A DNA stretch of 64,000 nucleotides from Phascolomyces articulosus. Lineage: Eukaryota > Mucoromycota > Mucoromycetes > Mucorales > Lichtheimiaceae. Position 1 is the stretch's first letter. Every line of letters begins with the position of its first letter. The notes beneath the pieces were generated by a model. That model worked only from the letters and a program-made list of their open reading frames with translations, did no database searches and was not told where the DNA came from. The stretch lies in contig JAIXMP010000036.1 of assembly GCA_025677815.1 (NCBI GenBank), forward strand, positions 1 through 64,000. Reading direction: 5' to 3'. A program made the position numbers and the translations under genes. Below are positions 50,653 through 62,972 of this stretch, piece by piece.

Positions 50653-51092
50653 ATTATTTGTTATTGTAAAAGGAAAAACGGGATAAAGAAGAAAAGCACA
50701 ATGCAAGAAGCTAAAAAAAGAAGTCGTCGCCGTCCAACACCATTCACTTTCGGACTTTTCTTTTCCATTCCTTCTTTACTGCGCATTGACCTTATTTTTG
50801 TTTTTAGTTGAATATCTAACAAAGAATATATCACCTTCATATATAAAAAACACGTGGGTATTTAGGATTAAATATTTATCCCTTCAAAATTAGGAGAGAA
50901 ACCGAAAGAAAATGCGTGATAATTATATAGATGATACATTTTTTTTAGTTTTTGAACATGCAAAGATAAAGAAAAAAAAGTATATAGATGGGATGGATAA
51001 GTAGAATAATAGATTTATGCATTGAGTGTTTGTGAGAGAGGAATATAAAGATATATAATAAAAGAAAAAAAAGAGAGGATTATAAAGAGGTA
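50653..51092. other. Intergenic stretch between Ysc84-like and LRR genes
   Basis: No gene seen. AT-rich; holds the promoter of the Ysc84-like gene and the 3' end of the LRR gene. Confidence 0.5.
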
Positions 51093-53356
51093 TCATGGAT
51101 TATCAGTTGTTGTTGCAGTATTATTATTATCATTATTGGTATTATTTTTAGCTTTGCCAAGCTCCATTTCTTGTAAAACTCGTAACCATTCAGTTCCTGC
51201 CTCACGTCGCATAGATTCAATCTTACGTCGAAAGTTTTCTGTTGCTGGTGAAACAGATCGATGTCGTTCTTTCTTTTCATCGCTTGGTGATCGACTACGT
51301 CGTACTTTGGATCGAGACCGTCGTTTTCTTGATGATGAAGATATAGAAGCTCTACGAACAAGTTGATCTTGTTCTAATTCTGCAGCACGATGTACTCGTC
51401 GACCTTCCTCATCTTCTTCGTTTTGTTGCTGCTCTTGTTCTTGTTTCAAATTTTCTTCTAATTCTTGTTGCCCCAATTTAACAATTCGTTTTGATTTTTT
51501 TGTTTTAGCTCGCGCAATCTTTGGTTGTTTTTGTTTTTGGTCTGTTTTTGTTGAATCTGATTCTCCTCCACTTGAACCTGCTGCTACAGTAGCCGCTGTT
51601 ACTGCTGCTATTGGTTCTGCTGTTGGCCATGCTGATGATGGAGTGGAGGCTGCACTAACACGTCGTCCTTCAGCAAATGTTGGGCGTGATCCATCCAATT
51701 GAATATCCACATTCGCTTGTTTAAATAAACTGAAAATTTCAACTCGGTAATCAGGCTAATGATATTGAAAATAAAAATAAAAAGATGAAACAATATCGGA
51801 TTAAATTTTATTTTAGAGGTGTGATTGTAAATATGAAGCACAAATAAAAATAAATAATAAACAAATAGCACACTTACTTGTGTAATAGTAAATGGGTTAC
51901 CCTGAACCCATACGTCCTCTAGATTCGGAAGTGAAGTTAGGCGTCCGATTTCTGCCGCATCCTCGATCCGATTTTCACGTAAATCTACTCTTTCCAATGC
52001 CCATAATCGATCCAATCCTGCTAACATGGTCAGTCGATTGCCTCGAAGGTTTAATTCTTGTATATTTCCCAATACAGTATTGATACCATTGACAAATGAA
52101 ATCATATTATGGGCCAATTGAAGTGATTGTAAATTATACAAGTTTGCTAAGGCTGCTGGTACGTCAATTAATAAATTACTCGACAAGTTGAGATGCGTGA
52201 CTGACTGTATCCGTTGTAAGGGTTCATTATCAAGGGTTGTTAAATTGTTATCTGCAAGGGAGAGCATTTTAAGGTTTTCCCAAACACCTGGTACAATGTT
52301 GTTATTAATTTCTTGCTGTTGCTGCTCTTCTGTTTGTTCATTATCTTGTTCTTCCTCCAAATCCTTGTTAATCACATCTGCCGCATCTTCCACATTCGCT
52401 CCTTTCACTACTAAACTGATTAAATGATATTGAAGTTGCGCCCATCCCTTGACAAATTTTGGATGAATCCCCGAAAGTTCCAAAAACGATAGTGATCGAA
52501 ATGGTAAAAGTGATAAAATAACAGAACCATCTTGAGGTAAAGGTGTTTCATAATGAGCAATGGCTCGTTGACTACTTTTAGTTGTTGCGCTTTGTGGATC
52601 GATTAACAAGTTCATTTGTAGTTTGAGCGCCGACACGCGTGCAAAAAATTTATAAATGTGCATGATGTCCTCGTGCAATGGTTTGTCTTGTTCATGATTC
52701 GTTCTTCTTTGCCAAAAATTCCATCCAGTTGAAAGTGATAAGGTCGACATAGTAGAAGCAATCGACCCTACAGACATGATGGAAGGTGCTTTTGTTTCGT
52801 CGTCATTGGATGTTTCTGTTTCCACGACTCCACCTTCTGGAATCTCACCGAGAAGTGCTGGATTGCCTATATCGAGGCCGAGATGTTCAAACTGGACAAG
52901 GAGAAAATAATAATGATGGATATCGAGGGCTAAAGTACATCGTGGTGGCATGTATGGGGTATTTGATAAGGCAGAAGTGGGTGGTGGTGTTGCGGCCATT
53001 AAGAGAGACATGTAAGGGACTTGGATACCGTAAAGGGACGCTGGGGTGCCTGCTGTCGTTGTTGTTTTAAAACTTTGACTACTCTTGAGAATGTCATTTC
53101 TTGTATTGCTAGATCCACTATTGTTTTTGCTGCCACCTGTAAATAACGATGTCATTGCTGAAGTAATAGTCGACGTTGCTGTAGTGTTATTATTAATATT
53201 ATCTGTAAAGTTACTGGTTCCGTTACGCCTTTTTGTACTGTCGTCTGACTTTTTCTTTTGTAACGACGGATTGCCACTTGTTAGTCTGATTTCATTTGTG
53301 TTTAGATAATGAGTAAATGTGCGTATAAATCGATCTCCTGGAATAGGCGCTGTCAT
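51093..53356 (-). CDS. Leucine-rich-repeat protein with basic Arg/Ser-rich C-terminus
   Basis: Function not known. Two exons, 53356-51878 and 51755-51093, give 713 residues. The first 200 residues are Ser/Thr/Asn-rich and probably disordered. About residues 330-490 carry SDS22-like leucine-rich repeats: NLKMLSLADNNLTTLD, VTHLNLSSNLLIDVPAAL, LQSLQLAHNMISFVNGI, IQELNLRGNRLTMLAG, LERVDLRENRIEDAAEI, closing with LEDVWVQGNPFTITQPDYR, a typical LRR cap. The C-terminal part is highly charged, with KIARAKTKKSKRIVKLG, Glu/Gln-rich and SSSRKRRSRSKVRRSRSPS segments, and then FRRKIESMRREAGTEWLRVL. The layout resembles fungal LRR proteins with similarity to STK11-interacting protein or nischarin; this is a loose comparison. 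The start at 53356 (MTAPIPGDRF) was preferred because the frame upstream (to 53512) looks like leader sequence. Confidence 0.78.
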
Positions 53357-53947
53357 TGTGCATATGAGATTATATACAAGTGTGTGTATATAAAACACAA
53401 GAAAATAAAATAAAAAATTATAACAACAGAAAGAGAAGAGACTTGTGTGTAAGGAGGGAGACCGCACTATTCTGTGTGAGTTGCAGGTTCGGTATCTGAA
53501 AACATGTTCCATGGCGTTGTACCAAGTGTTATAAACTTTTTAATGATGCAAAAAGAGTCAGGTGTCAGCTTAACTATCGTCAGTTCATTGATTATTTATT
53601 TTGATGGGTCATTTACATTGTCAGGCTTTTATGTAATATCATCATGGGTAGGGTGCTTGTCAGTCATAAAAAAAAACGGAACTGACAGGTGCTACTCTAA
53701 CTATTTTCTTTTAACTTATTATACATTTATTATCCAATATGTATATTCAAATATATATTATTCACTTGCTATAGTAACTGATGCATTGTCATATATAAGG
53801 AATTTTAATATATAAATAGGAAAATGATAACGGTAAATTATTATTCTTTAATATATATTTTACATCTATATAAAAATAATGATATATATTACATAAAAAG
53901 CGAAGAAGAGGGATTATATTTATATTATGATACTCCTTATTATTACC
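53357..53947. other. Intergenic stretch between LRR gene and aminopeptidase P
   Basis: No gene seen. Upstream region of the LRR gene and the AT-rich 3' end of the aminopeptidase gene. The plus-strand frame at 53504-53815 is hydrophobic and without recognisable features. Confidence 0.5.
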
Positions 53948-56585
53948 TTAAAGAGGTTCAGTTTCTTCTTCCACCCATTTTAATGTTTGGCTATCATTAG
54001 CAAGCTGTGGTTCCAAAATATGGCGGCATTCTTGATGATAGTTATTAATCCAAGCACGATCAGATCCACTCAATAATGTATTGTCGAAAAGTCGTTTACC
54101 AAAAGGTACAAAAGTAATATGTTCAAATCCAAGATAATCACGGTCACCAAAATAATATGGAGCATTTTTTGCTTTAGTTACAACCAATACATTTTCAAGA
54201 CGTATTCCAAATTCTCCATCTTGGTAATATCCAGGTTCTTTTTTTTAAGCATTAATGATAAAAGGTTAAATAAATTCTTGATAAAATTCCCCCTTTTAGA
54301 GTAAAAAAAAAGAATAATTATATATTTTACCATTTGTTACAACCATCCCTTCTTCAAAAGGAACTTGACTATATGTATGACGACCTCCGATGCCATGAGG
54401 ACCTTCATGAACATTTAAATAAGCACCTACACCATGACCAGTTCCATGTCTGAAATCAAGTCCATCTTGCCATAATGGCTGCCTAGCAATCGAATCAAGC
54501 TGATAACCTAGATACACCATCTAATCAGAACCACCAGCTTTTCAATACCTTCTAGTCTCACTTTTTTTTCTCCTGTTGTAGTTATATTATTATCATCCCT
54601 TTTTTATAACCATAAGTTTTAATATACCTGTGACACCAATAGGGAATACAGCATTATCTACTGAAATATGGGATTGCATTACTCGTGTAAAGGCTCGTTT
54701 TTGAAAATCGGTTGGTTTGCCATCAAATAAATAGGTACGTGTAATATCAGTTGTTCCATCCAGATAATGGGCACCAGAATCACAAAGATATATTTGTTGT
54801 GGGTCAATGATGGCAGAGTGGTTTGGAGAGGGTTGATAATGGATGATGGCGCCGTTAGGCCCAGTGGCAGCAACAGTATCAAAGGAAAGTCCAACATAGG
54901 CGTTGGATTGGCGGCGCATATCTTCTAAATGCACTGCAGCTTCGGCCTCGAACAATCGTTGTTTCTTATTTCGCAATTGATCTGATAACCATGCAAAATG
55001 TTTTGATACAGCTACTGCATCCCTCTTATGTGCTTCTCGAAGCCCATTCAATTCCGCTTCATTTTTGATCGCTTTCGCTAAAGTGATGGGTGATGATTCA
55101 AAAGCTACTTTATCCTATTAATCCACGCATATTTATTCAGTCCTTTCTTTTTTTTTAGTATACTTTCTCTCATCCCCTGTATAATTTATATATAGGAATA
55201 TCATGCTGATTTATGTATTTGTCATTTTACCTTTCCACCCAATGCTTGAACAATGGAAAGATTCGTTAATTCAGGATCAACCATGAAACGCTTATTAGTT
55301 TTCATGTGATCCTTCTTGAGATCATGGAAAATAGAGTCATAAGACTTGATTTCTACATGAGTACCAAGTTCTGAAAGTAGTTTTGAGGATAGTCGTTCAT
55401 CTGCATTTGCAACATATAACACTGCATTATCTCTTGTCACCATACAGTATGCAAAGAAAATCGGGCAACAATGAATATCAGAGCCGCGTAAATTTAATAA
55501 CCATGCTATTTCATCCAAAGAAGAAACAATCGTTCCATCATAGCCCTTTTGGGCAAGGACTAATCGCAAGTCATGTATTTTGGCCTCACGGCTTTTACCG
55601 GCATATTTTATATCATGATCCATAATTGTGTGAGTTGGTCGTACAGGTCGATCTTTTCGGATTTGATCTACAGGGTTTTGTTGAACAGAAACTAATTTTG
55701 ATCCCACAGATGCAAGTTCCTTTTCAAGTGCCATTGCATCACCTATAAATATATAGCATATTTTAGTTATTGTTAATTTTGGTGTTTTTCTTTCTCCTCT
55801 TTTTCATTCCCATACCAACAGTAATGATAGAGGGATCAATTCCTATATGAGATCCTTGAGGCAAATCCTAAATATCAGACATATGCATATGATTTTTTTA
55901 GAATCTTATTCAATGATATATAGAAATAAATATAGCATGTCATCCATACTTTTATGAGATATTCTTTCCAGTTTGGTACACCTGGCATTCCTTGTTTCAT
56001 TAATTTCCAATCATCACTGAGTTCTTGGGATGCTTGAAGAAAATAGCGTCCATCCGTAAATAAAGCTGCCACATCTTGGCTTACAACGGCGCAGCCTACA
56101 TATTTTAGTTAAATATGGGATAAGAACACCGTACCAGGTATATCAAAACCCTAATAACTCACCTGCTGAACCTGTAAAGCCAGAAATCCATGCTCTTCTA
56201 TTATCACACTCGGCAGTGTATTCGCTCTAATATTAATATTAATATAGTTTAGAGCCTTAGAGCGTATACTCAAAACAGTAATATATATAAGGGGAAAGAT
56301 AAAAATATTGAAGACACGTCTTTTCATACCTGATGAGCATCTTCAGACGGAATTACGCTAATGGATAGGTGTTGTCATAGTCAATGATTTATGAAGTTCG
56401 CGTTACTATGATACTCTGAATATTCATGAGGATGTGAAAGAAATGAAGGAACAAACTTACAAAGCATCAATCTTTTCCGGTGAAGCTGCCATAGTTTGAC
56501 GTAATGCAGTTAATCGACTGTTCGAGGCATAGGTATTAACCGATCGTCGCAAAGATCGTAGTAGTACATTGGAGGAATGATGCAT
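53948..56585 (-). CDS. Xaa-Pro aminopeptidase (aminopeptidase P, M24B)
   Basis: Metallopeptidase that removes the N-terminal residue when proline is second. Nine exons give 626 residues: 56585-56461, 56357-56330, 56226-56163, 56095-55950, 55867-55816, 55742-55231, 55114-54628, 54507-54331, 54237-53948. It has the three-domain XPNPEP1 layout: two creatinase-like domains ([12 protein letters not shown] and [36 protein letters not shown]) and the C-terminal pita-bread domain. The five metal ligands are D421 ([10 protein letters not shown]), D432 (TTDITRT), H496 ([20 protein letters not shown]), E531 (EPGYYQDG) and E545 (GIRLENVL). The first 31 residues ([19 protein letters not shown] and onward) are basic and free of acids, and may be a mitochondrial presequence. 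Met32 (about 56492) begins [12 protein letters not shown] and would give the cytosolic form. Neighbour of a transposon relic. Confidence 0.94.
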
Positions 56586-56708
56586 AATTTTTTTTATAAA
56601 GAGAAATAAGCACTCATTATTTTAGCGGGCTTGTTTATACCATAATTTGGCTCTGGGTACATACCCGGAGTTAGGGATTTCTCACCAGTATTTTGGAAAG
56701 CCAAAAAA

Positions 56709-57480
56709 ATGAAATCAACATTCTCTACATTCAATGATCCAGACGATTATGCTGGCTTTGTGGCTTCTGAGAATTATCTTACCTATATGTACAACAAATT
56801 TATTTATGAACACATGGATACTATGGATAAACGAATGGGAACATTACCAACAACGATATTTAAAGTTGATGATAAACAGTTGTCGTTGTAATTCATGGTT
56901 TTTATATGATTCTAATTGTTTAAATTAACAGGTTACAAAGCATTTGGTGACAGTAAATTGATTGAAGATTTCTGAAGGGATGTTGACAATTATAATCAAA
57001 TACGAAGAAATACTTTTTCAGGCGTTTGTTCCAAGTACATCAATGCAGCATATTTATGACAGCATGGTTGGAATAAGACAATCATTAGATTTTATGACCA
57101 TCCGCTACCACAAGTTTTGTATACGGATAAGGTAAGTTTTTTGACAAATGTTTTCCTACGTTAAATAGAAATATGGAGTTTTTCATAATTCACAACATGA
57201 AGGCACCAACTAGCAACAACTACCATTTTTACAATTACCAGAAGATGTGTCGGTGGAATATCATACAGCAGTAATTTAAATAGAAGCAGCAATTAATACA
57301 ATATTGGAAGGTCTGAAAAATATTTCTGGGAACAGCAACAACCCAAATAATAATGGAATAACAATTGGATTTGATGCTGAATGGTACTTTAATCCAGACG
57401 AACCAAGTTGCAGCCGTGTTGAAATAATACAAATTCCTTGGAAGCGCAGGGTGGTATATGGTTTCCAGATATCCTCTTTT
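56709..57480 (+). pseudogene. Relic of a transposase-like gene with a 3'-5' exonuclease domain
   Basis: Decayed coding remnants on the plus strand. An open piece at 56709-56891 begins MKSTFSTFNDPDDYAGF. Next, in shifting frames with stops, come YKAFGDSKLIEDF and, at 57072-57131, a block ending in YDHPLPQVLYTDK that runs into an intact splice donor (GTAAGT). After a gap, 57210-57480 reads LPFLQLPEDVSVEYHT, then EAAINTILEGL, then TIGFDAEWYFNP (57361-57399) and SRVEIIQIPWKRR. The GFDAEW block looks like motif I of a DEDD 3'-5' exonuclease (WRN type), and the YTDK piece recalls the middle of multicopy transposase-like proteins with such exonuclease domains in Mucoromycota. That comparison is from memory. 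Several stops and frame changes show it is not functional. Confidence 0.5.
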
Positions 57481-58626
57481 TTTTTGGGAGATAGAAAAAA
57501 AGTGTATATAAAACAAAAAAATGAGCATATAGCTAGTATTTCAGAGAATGATCTTCAGCATAGTTATAAGAGGAAAAAGAAGAAGTTTATAAAAAAAACC
57601 TTGGTTATTTTAAATATGACTATTTACTAATAATAAGCACGAGCAAAGCAAGGCAATGTATACTTTACATGCATTTATTTTATCATCCGGCTTTTTTTCT
57701 ACTTTTTCATTATATATATAAGATCGCACTGTTTTTTTTTTGAACTAAGATCGTATTTTGTAAATAAGATTGTCTGTAGAATAAAATATAACAATTACAG
57801 AATATAAAGATTATAAAAATGTCATTATTATTCTTGCAATACGTAGGGAAAAATGAGACAAATTTTGCAACAGCATGATAAACAAAATTAATGGTTGGCT
57901 CTCATGTTCTAGCACTCTTGTACCTATATATGGAAATAGATGTCGTTTTGTTTGCTGAATAAGAGAAACGATGAAGAATGAAAAGCAATAACAATTATTT
58001 GTAAATAGAGAGATATTGATGTTGGTTTTGCTCTCAAAAATAACAATGCTAATTAATACATATATTCAGAAGGCTATAGTTGACTTGTAACAATAGATAC
58101 GTATTAATGGATGTAATTGGTACAATAAGAGCAATAGATGAAAGGTGTATAAAATAAAAAAAAAACGTGAGCAAGAAAAAATAACGTATCAAAGGAATAT
58201 ACTACGTTACTACGTAAGGGTTGTTATCCCACATGCCTATAGGCGCAGGTCAATCCAGTCTTCCACAATAATAAATATAAATTTTAATCTAAGGGTTGTT
58301 ATCGGTCTAATAATAATTTCTGATATCCTTTTTTCTTGGCGCTTCGCCCGTACTTTATTGTAGCTAATACATATCAACATTGTCCAGTTTTATTCTATAC
58401 TTGATGTATTTTAATCTGGTAAGCAGACATGATAATGACAGTACATTTATACAAAAGAAGAAAATAATTGAAAATGTTTTTTTTGAAACATTTGATGGAA
58501 GTACGGTCGAGCTATTGTAAGATGCTTCAGTTCTTGCCATTATTTATACTGACATAACGATAGCATGTAAAATATTTTATATTGAGAAATAAACAAGGCT
58601 TTTTGTTTGTCATACTATCCATGTTA
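57481..58626. other. Intergenic stretch after the transposon relic
   Basis: No gene seen in 1.1 kb. It contains a 14-bp direct repeat, TAAGGGTTGTTATC, at 58215-58228 and 58290-58303 with 61 nt between copies, and AT-rich sequence with A-runs (58158-58165) and T-runs. It ends at the 3' end of the P450 gene. Confidence 0.45.
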
Positions 58627-61201
58627 CTATTTCCTTTCAATGATAACTTTTCCATAAGGTAATCCAGATCCTTTGGGAGGGAATACAACACCTTCAGGAG
58701 CGTGGAATTTATAATCATGAATCAACATGGATACAATTGTTTTAATTTCTTGTACTGCAAGCCATCTTCCACTGTTGTGTTGTATAAATATAAATGTTAT
58801 CATCAGTTTCAAGATAAGTAAGTTTACCTGTGAGGATTAATTATTTCTAATGCATGTCACCAAATTAAAAAAAAAAAAACTCACGGGCAAGCATGTCTTC
58901 CTTCACCGAATACTAAGTAATTATCACCCACTTTCGTTGCTGGATAACCAGTATCTACATATCGGAAAGGATTAAATTCACCAATATCATCTCCTCCTTG
59001 ATGATGATTGTGCCATGTATTGATAAGTACGTCACCATCTAAATTCCGCATCATCATAAAAATGAGGTGATGTCGTAATATAAATAATATAAAAAAAGGT
59101 TCCACGTTAGTAATGATATTTAATTTCCATTATCATTATTCGAACATAAAAAATAACTGCGCATCGATCAGCGAGTTGATACACTTTATTTTTGATGTTG
59201 TCCTAATCGAGTGAACTCACCTGATGGAATAATGACACCATTACTCAGAGTAACTTTATGATCCCGAATATTTGTATGTGCAAGTTCAAAGAACTGACTA
59301 CGAAGACGTAATGATTCACGACATACGCTATCCAACCTGGGCATATTCTTGATAATATCAAAAGTGAATACTTCACAACTATTCTTTCCACTCTTTGGAT
59401 CATACCCAGCCTTCCTTAATACTTGTTCTTGTTCCTGTAAAAGTTCATCAATCACCGATGGATTTTGAAGTAATCGATAAAGTGTGATGGATGTATTTTC
59501 ACTTGTGGTATGAATGGAAGCAAAAATCAGAATTAAAAGTTGATTCAAAACGGCTGTATAAATATCGCCATGTTTACCAGAAGATAATGCACTATCCTCA
59601 ATCAGTTCTTGTAGTACATCAGTCTAATATAGAAATAAAAAGAATATAATATATACTAATTGAGTGTTATTATATTTAACCCACTTTGTATCATAGTATG
59701 ATAAGCAATTTGCCCTTTTTTTTTGATAATTATTATAATCTGTTACTACTACTACTAGTCTTACTGGTCTTTGCCAATTTGGATCATTTTGTGCGTCGGC
59801 TTGGCGCTTGTCAATTTCGGGGACCAGAGCATCGAGCATGATTTTCCTTTGACGTTTTATATCTTGTGATAATCTACCATAAAGTTTGAAATAGAGCCTC
59901 AACATCCAAGGAAAGGCCATCAACCAAGATTGATGATATCGAGGATGCATTTTTCCAATATCGGTTGTGATGTTTTGCATGATAGAGGTAACATTTTTGT
60001 TTTTGCATAATGTTTTTCCTATAAATACAGTCGCGCTACCACGTGTCACCATACGCTGAATCAATGGCATGAGATGGGATAATTCCACTGGTTCTTTTGC
60101 ACCATCAGGAATTAATATTTATAATTGAATAACGCCAATTCTTCATGGATGTTCTCTCTCTCTCTCTCCCTTTTTATTCGCATTGAGAAAATAAAGATAA
60201 AGCTATTCACCAGTAACATCACCCAGTATTTCATGAAAGCCAATGGTAAACTTTTTGTGTAAAAATATGATAAAAAAAATATTTTTATGTTAACAACAAT
60301 AAAAGATTTCTTGGGTTTGATTGAACATGTTTCATAGTAACATAGAAAGTACTATCAAGGTCGTACATTATTAAATGTATGATGGAACTTACATTTTCTA
60401 CAACATGAGGAGTAAATTCTTTAAGATGTGGATTCAAATGCTTCACTATAGCATTTCTGATAATTGCGCCTGTAAGATTATTATCGAATATGCCTGCCAT
60501 ACTGAAAATATCAAATTTCTATGATAATAAATGATTTTTTTAGGATTATATGATACCACTTTATTCACACCCCTTTATTCTACGCATGCTTCTATTCTTA
60601 TAATATATTGTAGTATACCTTTTGTGTTCCTACACCGAAATCAAAATCGTCACTCATTAGAATTTCTCGAGCATATTTGCCAGATGCAATGGTATGCATC
60701 TATAAACATTATTATTGTATATTATTATTATTCACGCACATTTTTACATGATAAAACGTCAACATGGTTGCTATTTTTATGTTCGTTAACTTTTTTTATG
60801 TGTTATTATGAAGATAGTTAGCCACCCATTTATTATTTTACCTGACCGAACATGTGTACACGATAAACATGACCCAGTTTTTCAGTCCATTTTTCAACAA
60901 AAGCGCGAGGATCTTGAAGGTAATCCATTGAACTTCCTTTCCAAGTATCAGTATAAGGAACCATTGGACAGTTGTCCTTGCTGGCTGGTCGCTAAGAACG
61001 ATATATAAACAAAATTAAGCAAGTGTCTTCTAATATCATGAAGATATATATAGATTGTAATACTGGTACCTTGAAAACTTGGTTATATAATGCACACGCA
61101 GAAATAAATGTCGCAATTGTTAAAAGTCCAATTCTTTGCTGTTGCTGAGAAATAAAATGAATGCCTTTGACCTTGTTTAAAATAATCGAAAAATGATCCA
61201 T
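58627..61201 (-). CDS. Cytochrome P450 (CYP509-like)
   Basis: Membrane-anchored haem-thiolate monooxygenase, probably of the endoplasmic reticulum; substrate unknown. Nine exons give 519 residues: 61201-61070, 60991-60842, 60699-60619, 60518-60393, 60250-60211, 60093-59765, 59623-59221, 59038-58885, 58771-58627. An N-terminal hydrophobic anchor (GLLTIATFISACALYNQVF) is followed by the fold. The I-helix is LLILIFASIHTTSENTS, with the acid of the usual AGxDT motif replaced by His, as in ent-kaurene-oxidase-like fungal P450s. The K-helix ExxR is ESLR, the aromatic region FNPFRY, and the haem loop FGEGRHACPGRWLAVQEIK, with C471 as thiolate ligand. All key residues are intact. The best family guess is CYP509, a zygomycete group. 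The start at 61201 was preferred over an in-frame upstream ATG at 61303 because the extra segment looks like leader. It lies next to a transposon relic. Confidence 0.92.
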
Positions 61202-62972
61202 TTTTTTGTTATATTGTCCAAAGAACAAAAACAGGAAAATTGGTTGTTTAATTGATGAGAAGAGAGAAGAAAAAAAGGAGTGAGAAACAAAAAAAGCCTT
61301 CATTTATATGTTTAGTATTTCCTGATCTAAGCGTTAAATTCAATCACCGATTCAAGTGGGATGCGATGATCCCCAGCCTATTCGAGAAAATAAGACCATA
61401 TTCAATCAAAAGTAAATAGCTCGAATATTGGATTGGATAATTATTGCAACCTTTGAAAAGTAAAGTCTCGCTTAAATTGTTGAACCTGCATTTTTCATGT
61501 GATCTGTACCTCCCCCATCCTATGGATTATTATAGAAAAAGATGTGTGCGTATGATTTCTGCATTAAAAAGAAATGGCTAGTACAAAAAAAGGTCAAACC
61601 TGTTAGGTATAAAAGAATTTACAAAAACAAAATGCTTTTATTGTTGACTAATAATAAGGTTATACGTATGTTATTGGATTTGAATTGATATATAACCATA
61701 GTCATCTTTTATATCTATACAATCATTACTATAAGTGTTGTCAAGCTTTTATTTGTTGATGGAACAAAGCCACGATATAATAAACATGTAAAGTAAGGTC
61801 ATTCTTTTTCTACACATAAATTATAGCAAAATCCAATTTAGTTTTTGTTTCTGTATAGAATTTCAAAATCATAAAAAATGCATTATGTATGGGAAAAAAC
61901 AGACTTATTCTAGCTTCTCGTGTATATTGCATGCTATCTATAATAATAATATTCGAAAGTTTTTTCAACTTGTATAGTGCAAAATATAAATAGTTAGTTA
62001 TAAAAACATATTAACTTATTATATTACTTTTATACAAAACAAGTTTGAATGGTTTTGAATATTAGTGAGCATTTAATAACATTATTTATCTAGATGTGTG
62101 ATGTAAGTTTATATTTATAGAGTCTCATTATTCATATGATTATGCTGATCATGAGCGTTCTAATATATCACCTTTCTCTTCCTTCTAGTGTGATGCTATG
62201 TAATATAGCAATGATTGTGAAAACTAACTGGGAGATTCTCCTCCTTGTAAAGATAAAAGTCAAGATTTACTCTACAAATTTCAAACTTTTGATCTCGATG
62301 ATACTAATGATGTTAATGTTACATTATTAATATCGTCCATCCATCTTCACGCTGAAATAGCATATCTTATTTATATCATCGTATCATATGGAAATTTATC
62401 GGTGGTGACATATATGAAGATCTAATTCAGATTTTGCATCCTTAGAAATGTCAATTGAAATAACAACTCCGACTTCACTATAAAAGAAAGATTCAACCAG
62501 CAAAGTTCTTGTTTTTTTTTTCTTTAGCCTCAATTAATGAGTAAGGATTGATATAGGCTTGCGGGTAATACCGTTGGCACTTTAAAAACTTATTCAATTT
62601 TTTCCAAACACAGGCATGGCCTTTGTGAATAGGATCTTGGCCCGGTAACGGTTTGCTGATTCTATTGACATTGATTGCTAGCCTTCTAATTTTTTTTTTT
62701 AAAAAAAAAAGAAAATGATAAAAAAAACGGTCAAGTGCAAAAGATCAAATTAGAATGGTCATGACCATTCTTTAGTTTTGATCATTCATTGGAGAGATCA
62801 ATTGATATACTACGTATATTTGGGTATATTGAAATATACTCATGATGAATGAAAAAAAGATGAGGTAAGAAGGAGATCTACTTTACTTTTTTTTTTCTCA
62901 AAAAGAGGAGAAATTTCCATTTTTTCCAGTGTCAAGAGTGGTTTACAAGTAATAATAAAACCAAGGCAAAGG
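61202..62972. other. AT-rich non-coding stretch
   Basis: No gene seen in 1.8 kb. The beginning holds the P450 promoter. A perfect 20-bp palindrome lies at 62752-62771, just after a T-run/A-run inverted repeat at about 62691-62710. Confidence 0.5.
62752..62771. repeat. Perfect 20-bp palindrome
   Basis: AGAATGGTCATGACCATTCT reads identically on both strands with no spacer. Such a site could bind a dimeric regulator, but there is no other evidence for a role. Confidence 0.8.

Noticed and set aside
53357..53512. Upstream extension of the LRR gene (start at 53512)
   Set aside because: The extra 52 residues are Phe/Tyr/Cys-rich and look like translated leader sequence; MTAPIPGDRF at 53356 is a more natural start.
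57361..57400. Functional WRN-type exonuclease gene
   Set aside because: Only motif I and a few flanking residues survive, upstream parts contain stops and frame changes, and no later exonuclease motifs follow.
61202..61303. Upstream in-frame ATG of the P450 (start at 61303)
   Set aside because: The added segment is Phe/Ser-rich leader-like sequence; the hydrophobic anchor fits better when the protein starts at 61201.
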